Positions 17,109 through 25,258 of a stretch of 64,000 nucleotides of DNA are shown piece by piece. How positions within the stretch are numbered: position 1 is the stretch's first letter; each line of letters starts with the position of its first letter. Both the position numbers and the translations under genes were made by a program. Source of the DNA: Janibacter indicus (lineage in GTDB: Bacteria > Actinomycetota > Actinomycetes > Actinomycetales > Dermatophilaceae); NCBI RefSeq assembly GCF_900176385.1, contig NZ_FWXN01000006.1, positions 62,001 to 126,000 on the forward strand. Direction: 5' to 3'. Under the pieces are notes generated by a model. The model was not told the origin of the DNA and did not search any database. It saw only the letters and a list, made by a program, of their open reading frames with translations.

Positions 17109-17957
17109 GTGACCAGCCCGTCGGCGACCCGTCAGGCGGCCTCGGCCGATGCGGCCCGGCCCGCGACGAAGGGGGGAGGATCCCCCCTTCGCCACTGGCC
17201 GTGGGCGCTGGTCGCGGTGGCCCTCCTCGCCCTGGTCGAAGTCGGCTGGTCGGCGACCGCCTCCTATCCCGAGCACGCCGGCTCGTGCGCCGAACCCGGC
17301 TGCAAGGTCGCGGCCGGCCACCGGGTCCTCGCCCACTGGGGCGGCATCGCCGCCGCCGGCCTCGCGCTCGCCGTGGGGCTGATCGCCTGCCTGCGCTCAC
17401 GCTCGACGCAGCCGACGACCTTCCCCGCCCGGCTGTCCCCGATGTGGCACGGCACGGTCGTCGGGATCGTCGTCATGGTGCTGGCGACCTTCACGCTGTG
17501 GCCGACGGTGCGCGTCGGCATGCTCAGCCCGCCGCTCGGGGTCGCCGTCCTCGCCGTCGAGTGGGTGCTGCTCGCCGTGGCCCTCGACCGCATGCACCTG
17601 ACCGCCCGGCCCGCGAGCGCCCCGCGCCGCCGGCTGCTCCAGTCCCTCGCGGTGGCGGCGGCCGTCGTCGTCCTCGAGGTGGCGCTGCCGCTCGTCTCGC
17701 CCTTCCGGGCGCTGTCGGCCGGCATGCTGCAGATCGCGCTCGTCCAGGCCGGTCTCGCGCTGGCGCTCACGACCTGGCTGTCGCTGCGCGACCCGGCCGG
17801 TCACGGCGACGCCCACGGCGAGCGGCGCACCGCCCAGCTCGCGGCACTGGGCATGCTTGTCGTGGTCGTGACGATCTCGGTGACCGGGCTGCACCTGGGC
17901 CCGGGCAGCGCCGAGCGCTTCGGCCGGGACCTGGCCGATCTCGTCCAGCCCTGGTAG
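17109..17957 (+). CDS. polytopic membrane protein of unknown function
   Basis: A 282-residue protein with about seven hydrophobic segments after a 25-residue N-terminus. Between the first two segments is a loop with two cysteines (CAEPGCKV). No family recognised; it is not obviously a transporter. The GTG at 17109 is chosen because GTGAGGA lies 8 bases upstream; a GTG at 17091 is the alternative. Near its start the coding strand contains CGAAGGGGGGA and its exact inverted copy, two bases apart (17167-17191). Confidence 0.65.
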   Translation: MTSPSATRQAASADAARPATKGGGSPLRHWPWALVAVALLALVEVGWSATASYPEHAGSCAEPGCKVAAGHRVLAHWGGIAAAGLALAVGLIACLRSRSTQPTTFPARLSPMWHGTVVGIVVMVLATFTLWPTVRVGMLSPPLGVAVLAVEWVLLAVALDRMHLTARPASAPRRRLLQSLAVAAAVVVLEVALPLVSPFRALSAGMLQIALVQAGLALALTTWLSLRDPAGHGDAHGERRTAQLAALGMLVVVVTISVTGLHLGPGSAERFGRDLADLVQPW

Positions 17958-17980
17958 CCGGCGACCACAAGGCCCACGGC

Positions 17981-19111
17981 TCAGGCGACGGGGTCGCGCC
18001 CCCGCTTGAGCGCTGCCCGCGCTTTGCCCGACTTCCCGATCGCCGCCCACCGCTTGCGGGCAGCGGCCCGGGCGGCGGGGTCGGTGCGCATCGCGATCCA
18101 CGCCGCCTCGCGCTGGAGCTTGCCCCAGCTGTGCCAGCGACGCTCGTCGAGCTCGCCGGAGGCCAGTGCGGCCTGCACCGCGCAGCCGGGCTCGGTCTCG
18201 TGGGCGCAGTCGGCGAAGCGGCACGACGCGATGAGCTCCTCGACGTCGGGGAAGGTCAGCGCCACGCCCTCGCCGTCGTCGTGCAGCCCGATCGAGCGCA
18301 GGCCGGGGGTGTCGATGAGCACCCCTCCGCCGGTGAGGGCGATGAGCTCGCGCGCGGTCGTCGTGTGCCGACCCTTGCCGTCCTGCCGAGTCCCGGAGAC
18401 GAGCTGGACCTCTTCTCCCGCAAGGACGTTCACGAGCGTCGACTTGCCCGCGCCGGACTGGCCGACGAGGGCGGTGGTCCCGCCGGAGAGGACCGCGGCG
18501 AGGACGTCGACGCCCTCGCCGGTCTCGGCGGAGACGACGTGGACGTCGACCCCGGGCGCGGCCGTCTCGACCTCGGCGCGGGTGGCGTCCGGGTCGTAGG
18601 CGAGGTCGCACTTCGTCAGCACGACGAGCGGCTGCGCCCCGGACTCCCAGGCGACGACGAGATAGCGCTCGATGGTCGACAGGTTGACCCGGGTCTCGAA
18701 GGGCACTGCCACGAGCACGTGGTCGAGGTTGGCGGCCATGACCTGGGCGTCGGACCGCTCGCCGGCGGCCTTGCGCACGATCGCGGAGCTGCGCGGCAGG
18801 ACCACGCGGACGACGTCACCGTCGGGGCGGCGCTCCAGGCCCACCCAGTCGCCGGTCGTCGGCTGGTCCTCGAGCTCGCTGCCCGCCGGCAGCCGGACGA
18901 GCGCCGGGGTCGGCCCGTCGGCGGTGTGGACGGTCACCCGCCCGCGGTCGACCCGGCCGACGCGCCCCGCCACGAGGTCGAAGGCGCCGTCCTGAGGAGC
19001 GACGGAGGAGCCACGAAGGGGGGAGCCCGTCACGGCGTCGTCGAAGGCGCCCGCGGTCGTGTCGTCCCACCCGAGGTCGGTGAGGGTGGGGACGGTGGTG
19101 GTGTCGCTCAT
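17981..19111 (-). CDS. rsgA: ribosome small subunit-dependent GTPase A
   Basis: A 376-residue circularly permuted GTPase that checks late 30S subunit maturation. The OB-fold is at about 55-120, then G4 (LTKCD), G5, G1 (GQSGAGKST) and G3 (DTPG) in the permuted order that defines RsgA. A C-terminal zinc site is CRFADCAHETEPGC. The last 50 residues are basic. The start MSDTTTV (19111) is preferred; an ATG/GTG three codons upstream cannot be excluded. It lies alone, convergent with the preceding gene. Confidence 0.93.
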   Translation of the reverse strand: MSDTTTVPTLTDLGWDDTTAGAFDDAVTGSPLRGSSVAPQDGAFDLVAGRVGRVDRGRVTVHTADGPTPALVRLPAGSELEDQPTTGDWVGLERRPDGDVVRVVLPRSSAIVRKAAGERSDAQVMAANLDHVLVAVPFETRVNLSTIERYLVVAWESGAQPLVVLTKCDLAYDPDATRAEVETAAPGVDVHVVSAETGEGVDVLAAVLSGGTTALVGQSGAGKSTLVNVLAGEEVQLVSGTRQDGKGRHTTTARELIALTGGGVLIDTPGLRSIGLHDDGEGVALTFPDVEELIASCRFADCAHETEPGCAVQAALASGELDERRWHSWGKLQREAAWIAMRTDPAARAAARKRWAAIGKSGKARAALKRGRDPVA

Positions 19112-19187
19112 CGGCACCACGGTGGCACCGGTGCCGGGCCGCTCGCCAGTGATTATCTGCCGGGCCCGGCACCCGGTCCGTCAGGGA

Positions 19188-19691
19188 TCAGGCGCGTCGG
19201 CGGCGCAGCCAGACGACGAGGCCGATGACCGTGACGACGACGGCGAGGCAGCACAGTGCGCCACCGATCGAGGCCATGACGATGCTGCCGACGGACAGGT
19301 TGTCCCCGACGACGAAGGGCGCCGTGCAGCTGATCGTGTAGCCGCCACCCTGCTCGGCGTCGAAGGCCATGACCCGGTGCAACGTCTTGTCGCCTGCCGT
19401 CACCGACTGGTCGCCCGTACCGGAGTCGGACACGGCGCCGGCGGGACCGGTCACGGTGCACGATGCGGTCGCGGTCTCCGACCAGACGGCCACCGACTCA
19501 CCCTCCTCGAGGGTGACCGAGTAGGACCGGGTCTGCATCGGCTCGTCGGCGAGCTCCTGGCTCTGGCCGAAGACGGAGAACCCGCCGATCCCGCACAGCA
19601 CGAAGGAGATGAGGAGGATGACCAGACCGGTGACGAAGACCCAGGGGGTCCCGCGCTTCGTGGGCTGCTGGGGCGGCATCGCGTAGCTCAT
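19188..19691 (-). CDS. small two-helix membrane protein, paralogue of the one at 15362
   Basis: A 167-residue protein of unknown function with a first helix (about residues 17-40, FVTGLVILLISFVLCGIGGF), an external domain (YSVTLEEGESVAVWSETATA, SCTVTGPAGAV, GGGYTISCTAPF) with two conserved cysteines, a second helix and an RRRR end. It matches the protein at 15362-15886 in layout and in the motifs SCTV/RCTV and YTISC/YAVEC. The start at 19691 is chosen because TAGGGTG lies a few bases upstream, the same leader as in the paralogue. Confidence 0.7.
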   Translation of the reverse strand: MSYAMPPQQPTKRGTPWVFVTGLVILLISFVLCGIGGFSVFGQSQELADEPMQTRSYSVTLEEGESVAVWSETATASCTVTGPAGAVSDSGTGDQSVTAGDKTLHRVMAFDAEQGGGYTISCTAPFVVGDNLSVGSIVMASIGGALCCLAVVVTVIGLVVWLRRRRA

Positions 19692-19860
19692 GGCCACACC
19701 CTAGGAGGACCGCACCCCGGCGCGTGGGACGGACTCACCACCAGACCGTTGACAGATCAATCACCCTCCGCCACGATGACGCCCGGGGGAACCGCGGGAG
19801 CGGTGCATCGCAGGGGCCTCCACTCACCCTTTCACCCCCCTTCGTCACGCGGACTCTGCC

Positions 19861-20601
19861 GTGATCCGCGCTACCGCCACCTTGGCTGCCGCTGCCCTGA
19901 TGCTGTCCCTGCCCACCGCCGCGAGCGCCGCACCAGCTGCCGTCGCACCCTCTGCCGTCACCGTCTTCGCGCCGGCCGTCGCCTCGGCGACGAGCGCCCG
20001 ACCCAAGGGCAGCTACGCGGTCAAGGTCGTGAGCGTCACCGACGGCGACACCATCCGGGTCCGGGTCAAGGGCCGCTCCACGCCCGTGCGCCTCATCGGG
20101 CTCAACGCCCCCGAGACCAACCCTCGGCAGTGCTACGGCACCCAGGCCACGAGCCGGATGAAGCAGTTGACCAAGGGCGGCACCGTCTACATCAAGGCCG
20201 ACGGCTCGCAGGGCAACAAGGACACGTACGGCCGACTGCTGCGCCACGTCTACACGCCCGGCGGCACGTCGCTGGCGCTGAAGATGATCGAGGGAGGCTA
20301 CGCGCGGGAGTACACCTACAACCGTAAGTACGCCGGGCAGTACTCGCACCGACGTGCCCAGAGCCGGGCCAAGTCGGCGAAGCGCGGGCTGTGGCGCTCG
20401 TGCGTGTCCACCCCGAAGCCGACGCCGGTCAGCACCAGCTGCAAGATCAAGGGCAACATCAGCAGCAGCGGCGAGCGGATCTACCACCTGCCCGGGCAGC
20501 GCTTCTACAACGTGACGAAGATCGACACGAGCAAGGGCGAGCGCTGGATCTGCACCGAGACGCAGGCGCGCAACGCCGGGTGGCGCAAGAGCAAGGTCTG
20601 A
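19861..20601 (+). CDS. secreted thermonuclease family protein (SNase domain)
   Basis: A 246-residue Ca-dependent nuclease-fold protein. Residues 1-28 are a signal peptide ending at SAAPA. The SNase domain (about 50-180) shows VVSVTDGDTIRVRV, VRLIGLNAPETNP (catalytic Arg and acidic residues), KDTYGRLLRHVY (second Arg) and GYAREYTYNRKY. A separate C-terminal domain of about 50 residues has the pattern CKIKGNISSSGERIYHLPGQ followed by RWICTETQARNAGWR, often found after secreted nuclease domains. GTG start. It stands alone. Confidence 0.88.
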   Translation: MIRATATLAAAALMLSLPTAASAAPAAVAPSAVTVFAPAVASATSARPKGSYAVKVVSVTDGDTIRVRVKGRSTPVRLIGLNAPETNPRQCYGTQATSRMKQLTKGGTVYIKADGSQGNKDTYGRLLRHVYTPGGTSLALKMIEGGYAREYTYNRKYAGQYSHRRAQSRAKSAKRGLWRSCVSTPKPTPVSTSCKIKGNISSSGERIYHLPGQRFYNVTKIDTSKGERWICTETQARNAGWRKSKV

Positions 20602-21081
20602 TCAGGGGCCGACGCGACGCCGCGACGGGCCGCCCAGCGCCGCCCAGACCGTCGTCTGCTTGTCGTCGCGCTGGACGCCCCACTCGTGGGCGATGCTGCG
20701 CACGATCCGCAGGCCGCGGCCGGACGTGGCCCACATCTGGCGGGGCGCCGGGGCCGGCTCGGTCTCGGCGCCGCCGTCGCTCACCTCGACCTCGACGTTG
20801 TCGCCGCGGGCCTTCCAGTGGATGCGCACGGTCCGGTCGGCGAGCGGCGAGGCGTGCCGAAGGGAGTTGGTCACCAGCTCGGTGACGACGAGCTCGGCCT
20901 CGCCGATGACCTGCTCGCTGACCTCACGCGCCGCGAGGTCGAGGGCGATCGCCTCGCGCACCCGGGTGACGGTCTGCAGCTCCCAGCGGGCCCGGATCGT
21001 GCGGGCCTGGCCGCGGCCGATCTCTCCCCCGAAGGAGTCGAGCGTCGGTGCGGTCGCGGCGCCGTCCTGTGGCTGCCCCAT
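20602..21081 (-). CDS. ATP-binding protein, anti-sigma/RsbW-like (HATPase_c_2)
   Basis: A 159-residue GHKL-fold serine-kinase-like protein as found for anti-sigma factors in actinobacteria. The N box is EAELVVTELVTNSLRHASPL (residues about 62-80), the G1 box VEVSDGGAETEP and the G2 box TSGRGLRIVRSIAHEWG. No partner sigma factor or antagonist lies nearby. The start at 21081 (MGQPQDG) is chosen because the bases further upstream contain the intergenic-type CCCTTCG motif; longer starts to 21147 exist. Its stop abuts the nuclease gene's stop with no spacer. Confidence 0.82.
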   Translation of the reverse strand: MGQPQDGAATAPTLDSFGGEIGRGQARTIRARWELQTVTRVREAIALDLAAREVSEQVIGEAELVVTELVTNSLRHASPLADRTVRIHWKARGDNVEVEVSDGGAETEPAPAPRQMWATSGRGLRIVRSIAHEWGVQRDDKQTTVWAALGGPSRRRVGP

Positions 21082-21180
21082 GTCTGACGATCCCTTCGTC
21101 GCGGTCGCGGACCCGGTCATTGTCCCTGCCACGGCGGTGCGACCCAACTCCCGGGCCGTGCAGCGCCTACGCTGACCGCC

Positions 21181-22062
21181 ATGGGTAAGGCTTCACGTCG
21201 CAAGAAGGACGCACAGGGCAAGACCAAGGTCGCCCCCGTGCCATATGTCGCACGCCCCTTCGAGGGGCTGCCGGGCGAGCCCGACTGGGTGGCCGCCTAC
21301 GAGATCCTCCCGGCGGCCACGGCCACTCTGACGCTGCGGTCCGACGCGGTGCCCGCGGACTCCCCCGACACGGTGACGCTCGCGAGCGTGCTGCCGATGG
21401 CCTGGCCGGCGCTGCGCCGTCAGGACGGCAGCGTGCTCATCGCCAGCCAGTCCGGGTCGAGCAGCGGCGACCCGAGCCGCGACCTCGCGCAGGCGCTGCT
21501 CACCGCCCTGGCCGCCGAGCCGGGCGCCCCGATCCCCCAGCTGCCGCGCACGACCGCCGAGACCCCGCGGCTGCAGGACCTCGTCGACACCTCCGCCCCC
21601 TTCGACATCACCGTCCACGAGGGCTTTGACTTCTGGGTCGACGGCCAGGAGGTGAGCGGCGAGGCCGCCGCGTCCCTCGAGCGGGCCAACGAGTCCGTCG
21701 TCCCGACCACCCCGATCGCCGGCACCCCGAGCACCTACTGGTGCCGCATCGGCGAGCGCACCTACATCCGCCACGTCCTCGCCGACGACGAGGAGAGCGC
21801 GACGACCGCCCTGGCCCGACTCCACGCGAAGGGGGAGGCGCACCTCGACGAGGACCGCCGCCTGCTCGGCATGTTCCGCGCCGGCGGCCTCGTCGTCCCC
21901 GTGTGGGAGGTCGCGGCCGACTCCGAGCCCGCCGAGCACGAGGGCGCGGTGGCCGACTTCGCCACCCGCTACGCGGCCGCGGCCGCCACGACCGACGACC
22001 TCACTGCCGACGAGCGCCGGGCCCGTTCCGGTCTGCTCTCGCGGCAGGTGACCCTGCGCTGA
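21181..22062 (+). CDS. DUF5926 family protein
   Basis: A 293-residue actinobacterial protein of unknown function. It begins with a basic MGKASRRKKDAQ, a hallmark of the family, followed by two alpha/beta halves (YEILPAATATLTLRSD; DFWVDGQEVSG; TYIRHVLADDEESATTALARL). There are no membrane segments. The glycosyltransferase gene follows after two bases, so the genes are probably co-transcribed, which is a common neighbourhood for DUF5926. Confidence 0.85.
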   Translation: MGKASRRKKDAQGKTKVAPVPYVARPFEGLPGEPDWVAAYEILPAATATLTLRSDAVPADSPDTVTLASVLPMAWPALRRQDGSVLIASQSGSSSGDPSRDLAQALLTALAAEPGAPIPQLPRTTAETPRLQDLVDTSAPFDITVHEGFDFWVDGQEVSGEAAASLERANESVVPTTPIAGTPSTYWCRIGERTYIRHVLADDEESATTALARLHAKGEAHLDEDRRLLGMFRAGGLVVPVWEVAADSEPAEHEGAVADFATRYAAAAATTDDLTADERRARSGLLSRQVTLR

Positions 22063-22064
22063 CG

Positions 22065-22766
22065 ATGTCCGCGAGAGTGGCCGCGATCGTCCCGGCCAAG
22101 GACGAGGCCGAGCGGGTCGCCGCGACGGTCACCGCACTGCTCTCGCTCCAGGACGTCGACGTCGTGGTCGTCGTCGACGACGGGTCGACCGACGCCACGG
22201 CCAGCGAGGCCGCCGACGCCGGGGCTCTCGTCGCGCGCCACCCCGCCAACCGCGGCAAGGCGGCTGCCCTCGAGACCGGCGTCGCCCGGCTCGTCACCGA
22301 GGAGCAGCGCACCGGATCGCCCGAGCACGTGCTCCTCTTCGCCGACGCGGACCTCGCCGAGTCCGCAGCCAACCTCGAGCCCCTCCTCGTCCCGGTCCTG
22401 CTCGGGTCCGCCGACCTGACCGTCGCCAACATCCCGCGCTCGGCGTCCTCGCTCGGCTCCGGCCGCGTCGTCCGGCTGGCCCGCGCGCAGATCGAGGCGA
22501 TGACCGGGCGCACGATCGAGCAGCCGCTCAACGGCATGCGGGCACTCACCCGGGCGACCTTCGCCGATGCCACCCCCTTGGCGTCCGGCTGGGGCGTCGA
22601 GGCGGCCATGCTCGTCGACGTGCTGCGGGCCGGCCGGCGGGTCGTCGAGGTGCCCGTGGAGCTGACCCACCGGCGCACCGGCAACGACATCAAGGGCCGG
22701 GTGCACCGGGCCATGCAGCTGCGCGACGTGTCGACGGCGCTGCTGGCTCGGCGCTTCCTGTCGTGA
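22065..22766 (+). CDS. GT2 family glycosyltransferase
   Basis: A 233-residue GT-A fold enzyme. VAAIVPAKDEAERVAATVTAL starts the domain; VVVDDGSTD (near 40) and FADADLAES (near 93, the DxD metal site) are typical of GT2 enzymes such as polyprenyl-phosphate or glucosyl-3-phosphoglycerate synthases. HRRTGNDIKGRVHRAMQL is near the C-terminus. It starts two bases after DUF5926 and its stop overlaps the next gene as GTGA. The donor and acceptor are unknown, but the membrane mannosyltransferase downstream suggests envelope glycolipid synthesis. Confidence 0.85.
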   Translation: MSARVAAIVPAKDEAERVAATVTALLSLQDVDVVVVVDDGSTDATASEAADAGALVARHPANRGKAAALETGVARLVTEEQRTGSPEHVLLFADADLAESAANLEPLLVPVLLGSADLTVANIPRSASSLGSGRVVRLARAQIEAMTGRTIEQPLNGMRALTRATFADATPLASGWGVEAAMLVDVLRAGRRVVEVPVELTHRRTGNDIKGRVHRAMQLRDVSTALLARRFLS

Positions 22767-24277
22767 GCACCCCGGGCGAGGGGGTCTCGAGGCTTCGGCC
22801 GTGGACGGCCTCGCACCTCGACCACCGTGGAAGCGACCCGCTGGGGCTCGGCCTGCTCGTCGTCGGCATCGGCCTGCTCCTGCTCGTCGGGGCGAGCGGC
22901 ACCTCGCTGGCCCTCCCTCCCCTGGGACCGAGGGGCTGGGCTCCCCCCTCGCTCCCGTGGCGGCTCGGCGGCTGGACGGTCATCGCCCTCCAGGCCACCG
23001 GCTACGCCCTGGGCGCGGTCTCGCTGTGGCGGCACGTGCGGCGGCCGACCCCCCTTCGCCTGCGGTGGTGGCACCTCGTGGTGCTCGCCGGGCTGGTGCT
23101 GCTCACCGCGCCCTTCGGGACCGCCGACCACACCAACTACGCGGCCTACGGGCGGATCCTCGTCGAGGGCGGCGACCCGTGGTCGGTCGTGCCGGCGGAG
23201 TGGCGCGGCGGGGCCGACCCCGTCGTCAGCCGGGTCCAGGACCCGTGGCGTGAGGCGACGAGCGTCTACGGGCCGGTCGGCACGTGGCTCATGGGGCTCG
23301 CGGCCGGGGTCGGCGGTGACGTCGCCCGGCAGGTCGTGTGGGTCTGGCAGGCGCTCGTCGTCGCGGCCTGGCTCGGCACCCGTGAGCTGCTCGTGCGCCT
23401 GGGCACACCCCGGCCCACCGTCGACCGGTGGTGGACGGCCAATGTCCTCGTCCTCGGCGCCGGGGTCCTCGGGGCGCACGTCGACACCCTCGCCGTCTGC
23501 GCGATGGCCGCGGCCCTCGGGCTCGGCCTCGCCCGGCGACCGCTGCTCGCCGGGCTCGCCACCGGGCTCGCCGCGAGCGTGAAGCTGACCGCCGGGGTCG
23601 TCGGCGTCGCGCTGGTGTGGGACCTGCTCTCACGGCGTGGGGGTCGGTGGGCCGGTGCCGGTGCACTCGTGCTCGGGACCCTCCTCGTGCTCGTGCCGGC
23701 TCATGCCGTCGTGGGTGCCCACGCGCTCGGTCGGATCACCGAGGCCGGCGGCGGGATCTCCTACGCGATGCCGTGGCGTGGCCTCTACACGCTGCTCGAC
23801 CTCGCCACGAGCGAGCCCTTCGCGCGCACGACGACGACCTGGATCGCGGCGGGCGCGTGCCTGCTGCTCGCCATCGCCCTGTGGCGGATCACCGAGGGCC
23901 TGACCGACGTGGTCGTGGTGCGGGCGCTGTGGGTGCTCACGACGGCCTACGCGCTCGGCGCGGGCTACGTCCTGCCCTGGTACGAGCTGCCGCAGTGGCT
24001 GGCGACCGCCGTGCTCGTCGGGGTCGTGGGGCGCGAGGGGTGGCGTCGGCTCGCTCCGGTGCTGCTCCTGCTGGTGGGTCGCTCGCTCGTCCTCGCCCTG
24101 GCCTACGTCCCCGGTCGCGTCCAGCTGCCCGAGAAGATCGAGACGGTGACGCTGGGCTTCCGCTTCGTTGCGTCGCCACTGGCCACGGTCGCCGTGTGGG
24201 TCGCGATCTGGGTGCTGTGCCGGCAAGCCCGTCAGAGTCGAGTCAGGGGATGGTCAGGAAGGGGTCAACGGATCTAA
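22763..24277 (+). CDS. polyprenol-phosphate-mannose-dependent mannosyltransferase-like membrane protein
   Basis: A 504-residue membrane protein with about 12 hydrophobic segments. The first loop carries DHTNYAAYGRILVEGGDPW and DPWREATSVYGP, the GT-C style acidic and PW-containing loop seen in MptA/MptB-like (DUF2029/GT87-related) enzymes that use polyprenyl-phospho-mannose. GTG start overlapping the GT2 stop. Codons 7-22 lie inside a copy of a dispersed repeat (22783-22830), so the N-terminal cytoplasmic segment is repeat-derived. Confidence 0.8.
   Translation: MSTPGEGVSRLRPWTASHLDHRGSDPLGLGLLVVGIGLLLLVGASGTSLALPPLGPRGWAPPSLPWRLGGWTVIALQATGYALGAVSLWRHVRRPTPLRLRWWHLVVLAGLVLLTAPFGTADHTNYAAYGRILVEGGDPWSVVPAEWRGGADPVVSRVQDPWREATSVYGPVGTWLMGLAAGVGGDVARQVVWVWQALVVAAWLGTRELLVRLGTPRPTVDRWWTANVLVLGAGVLGAHVDTLAVCAMAAALGLGLARRPLLAGLATGLAASVKLTAGVVGVALVWDLLSRRGGRWAGAGALVLGTLLVLVPAHAVVGAHALGRITEAGGGISYAMPWRGLYTLLDLATSEPFARTTTTWIAAGACLLLAIALWRITEGLTDVVVVRALWVLTTAYALGAGYVLPWYELPQWLATAVLVGVVGREGWRRLAPVLLLLVGRSLVLALAYVPGRVQLPEKIETVTLGFRFVASPLATVAVWVAIWVLCRQARQSRVRGWSGRGQRI
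22783..22830. repeat. copy of the GGTCTCGAGGCT interspersed repeat, inside a coding region
   Basis: This stretch runs from GGTCTCGAGGCTTCGG to CACCTCGACCACCGTGG and matches the copies at 39582-39741 (reverse), 41283-41390 and 46402-46555. The internal GGCCGTGGACGGCC can form a hairpin. Here it encodes part of the N-terminus of the membrane mannosyltransferase in one open frame. Confidence 0.75.
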
Positions 24278-24311
24278 GATCCAGTGATCGCGCGCGACCC
24301 GGGGGGACGAG

Positions 24312-25244
24312 ATGGAGTGCACTTCGTGCGGGACGACGAGCACGGGGGCCTTCTGCCCCGGGTGCGGGGCCCGCATGGCGACCGATGGTGGTACGGACGA
24401 CGCCGGTCGCTTCTGGCAGGACGACGAGCCAACCCGCGCCCAGGCAGCACTCGACCCCGGCCCGGGCTGGCCGCAGCCGTCGCCCGAGACCTCGGGGGAC
24501 GACTGGATCGTGCAGCCGACGCCGCCCACGGGCACAGGTCCACTCCCGGTCACGCCCACTGCCGGTGCACCGACAGCGGGGGCCTCGATGGCCCCACCCC
24601 CCGGCTCGCACGGCGGCCCGCCCTGGACCGCAATCGTCGCTGCCGTCGTTGCCGGTGTCCTGCTGCTCGGTGCGGGTGGTGCAGCGTTGTGGTTCTTCGG
24701 CTCCGACGGCGAGCCCGCGGCCGGGCCCCCTTCGACCTCGACGCCGACGACGACCGTGACCTCCACACCCCCGCCCACGACGACCGTGACGAGTACCGCG
24801 ACGCCGCCGCCCACGACCACGGTGACCACGACCGCGGCCCCGCCGAGTGCGGCCGAGCAGCTGAGCGACAAGCGCGACGAGTCGCTCGCCCGGCTCGACA
24901 CCGACGGCGACTGGGCGGTGAGCCTCTCGGCCAAGCAGGACGGCACCCGTGACGACCGCCAGGTCACGAGCAGCGGGTCGCACGTCTTCCGACTCCCCGA
25001 CATCCTCGAGCTGCACGAGGGGTACGAGTCGACCTACGCCTGGACCGACGTCTACCTGCTCAAGGCCGAAGATCTTGGCAGCACCGTGGGAGCCGACGAC
25101 GACAAGATCTGGATGACCATCGTCGACCCCGGATGGCTGACCAGCCGCGAGGACGCCGAGGCATGGTGCGCGGTCGAGTTCTCGTGGCTGAGCGGAGACG
25201 ACCTCGACAACGCCTGCTACCCCCGTCAGCTGCAAGCTCCCTGA
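24312..25244 (+). CDS. zinc-ribbon membrane-anchored protein with Thr/Pro linker
   Basis: A 310-residue protein. Residues 1-22 are a zinc ribbon (CTSC-x9-CPGC), then a Pro/Gly-rich cytoplasmic linker, one transmembrane helix (about 105-128, WTAIVAAVVAGVLLLGAGGAALWFF), a Thr/Pro-rich external linker with TTTVTSTP-like repeats, and a 120-residue C-terminal domain with SERR-like helices and LHEGYESTYAWTDVYLL. Zinc-ribbon plus single helix plus external sensor is a frequent actinobacterial layout of unknown role. The palindrome GGATCTAAGATCC (24270-24282) lies upstream and may include the -10 box. Confidence 0.7.
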   Translation: MECTSCGTTSTGAFCPGCGARMATDGGTDDAGRFWQDDEPTRAQAALDPGPGWPQPSPETSGDDWIVQPTPPTGTGPLPVTPTAGAPTAGASMAPPPGSHGGPPWTAIVAAVVAGVLLLGAGGAALWFFGSDGEPAAGPPSTSTPTTTVTSTPPPTTTVTSTATPPPTTTVTTTAAPPSAAEQLSDKRDESLARLDTDGDWAVSLSAKQDGTRDDRQVTSSGSHVFRLPDILELHEGYESTYAWTDVYLLKAEDLGSTVGADDDKIWMTIVDPGWLTSREDAEAWCAVEFSWLSGDDLDNACYPRQLQAP

Positions 25245-25258
25245 CGCTGAGACGCTGG

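Noticed and set aside
24270-24282. GGATCTAAGATCC as an operator
   Set aside because: It is palindromic, but no regulator is adjacent and TAAGAT may simply be the -10 box; noted only under the gene.
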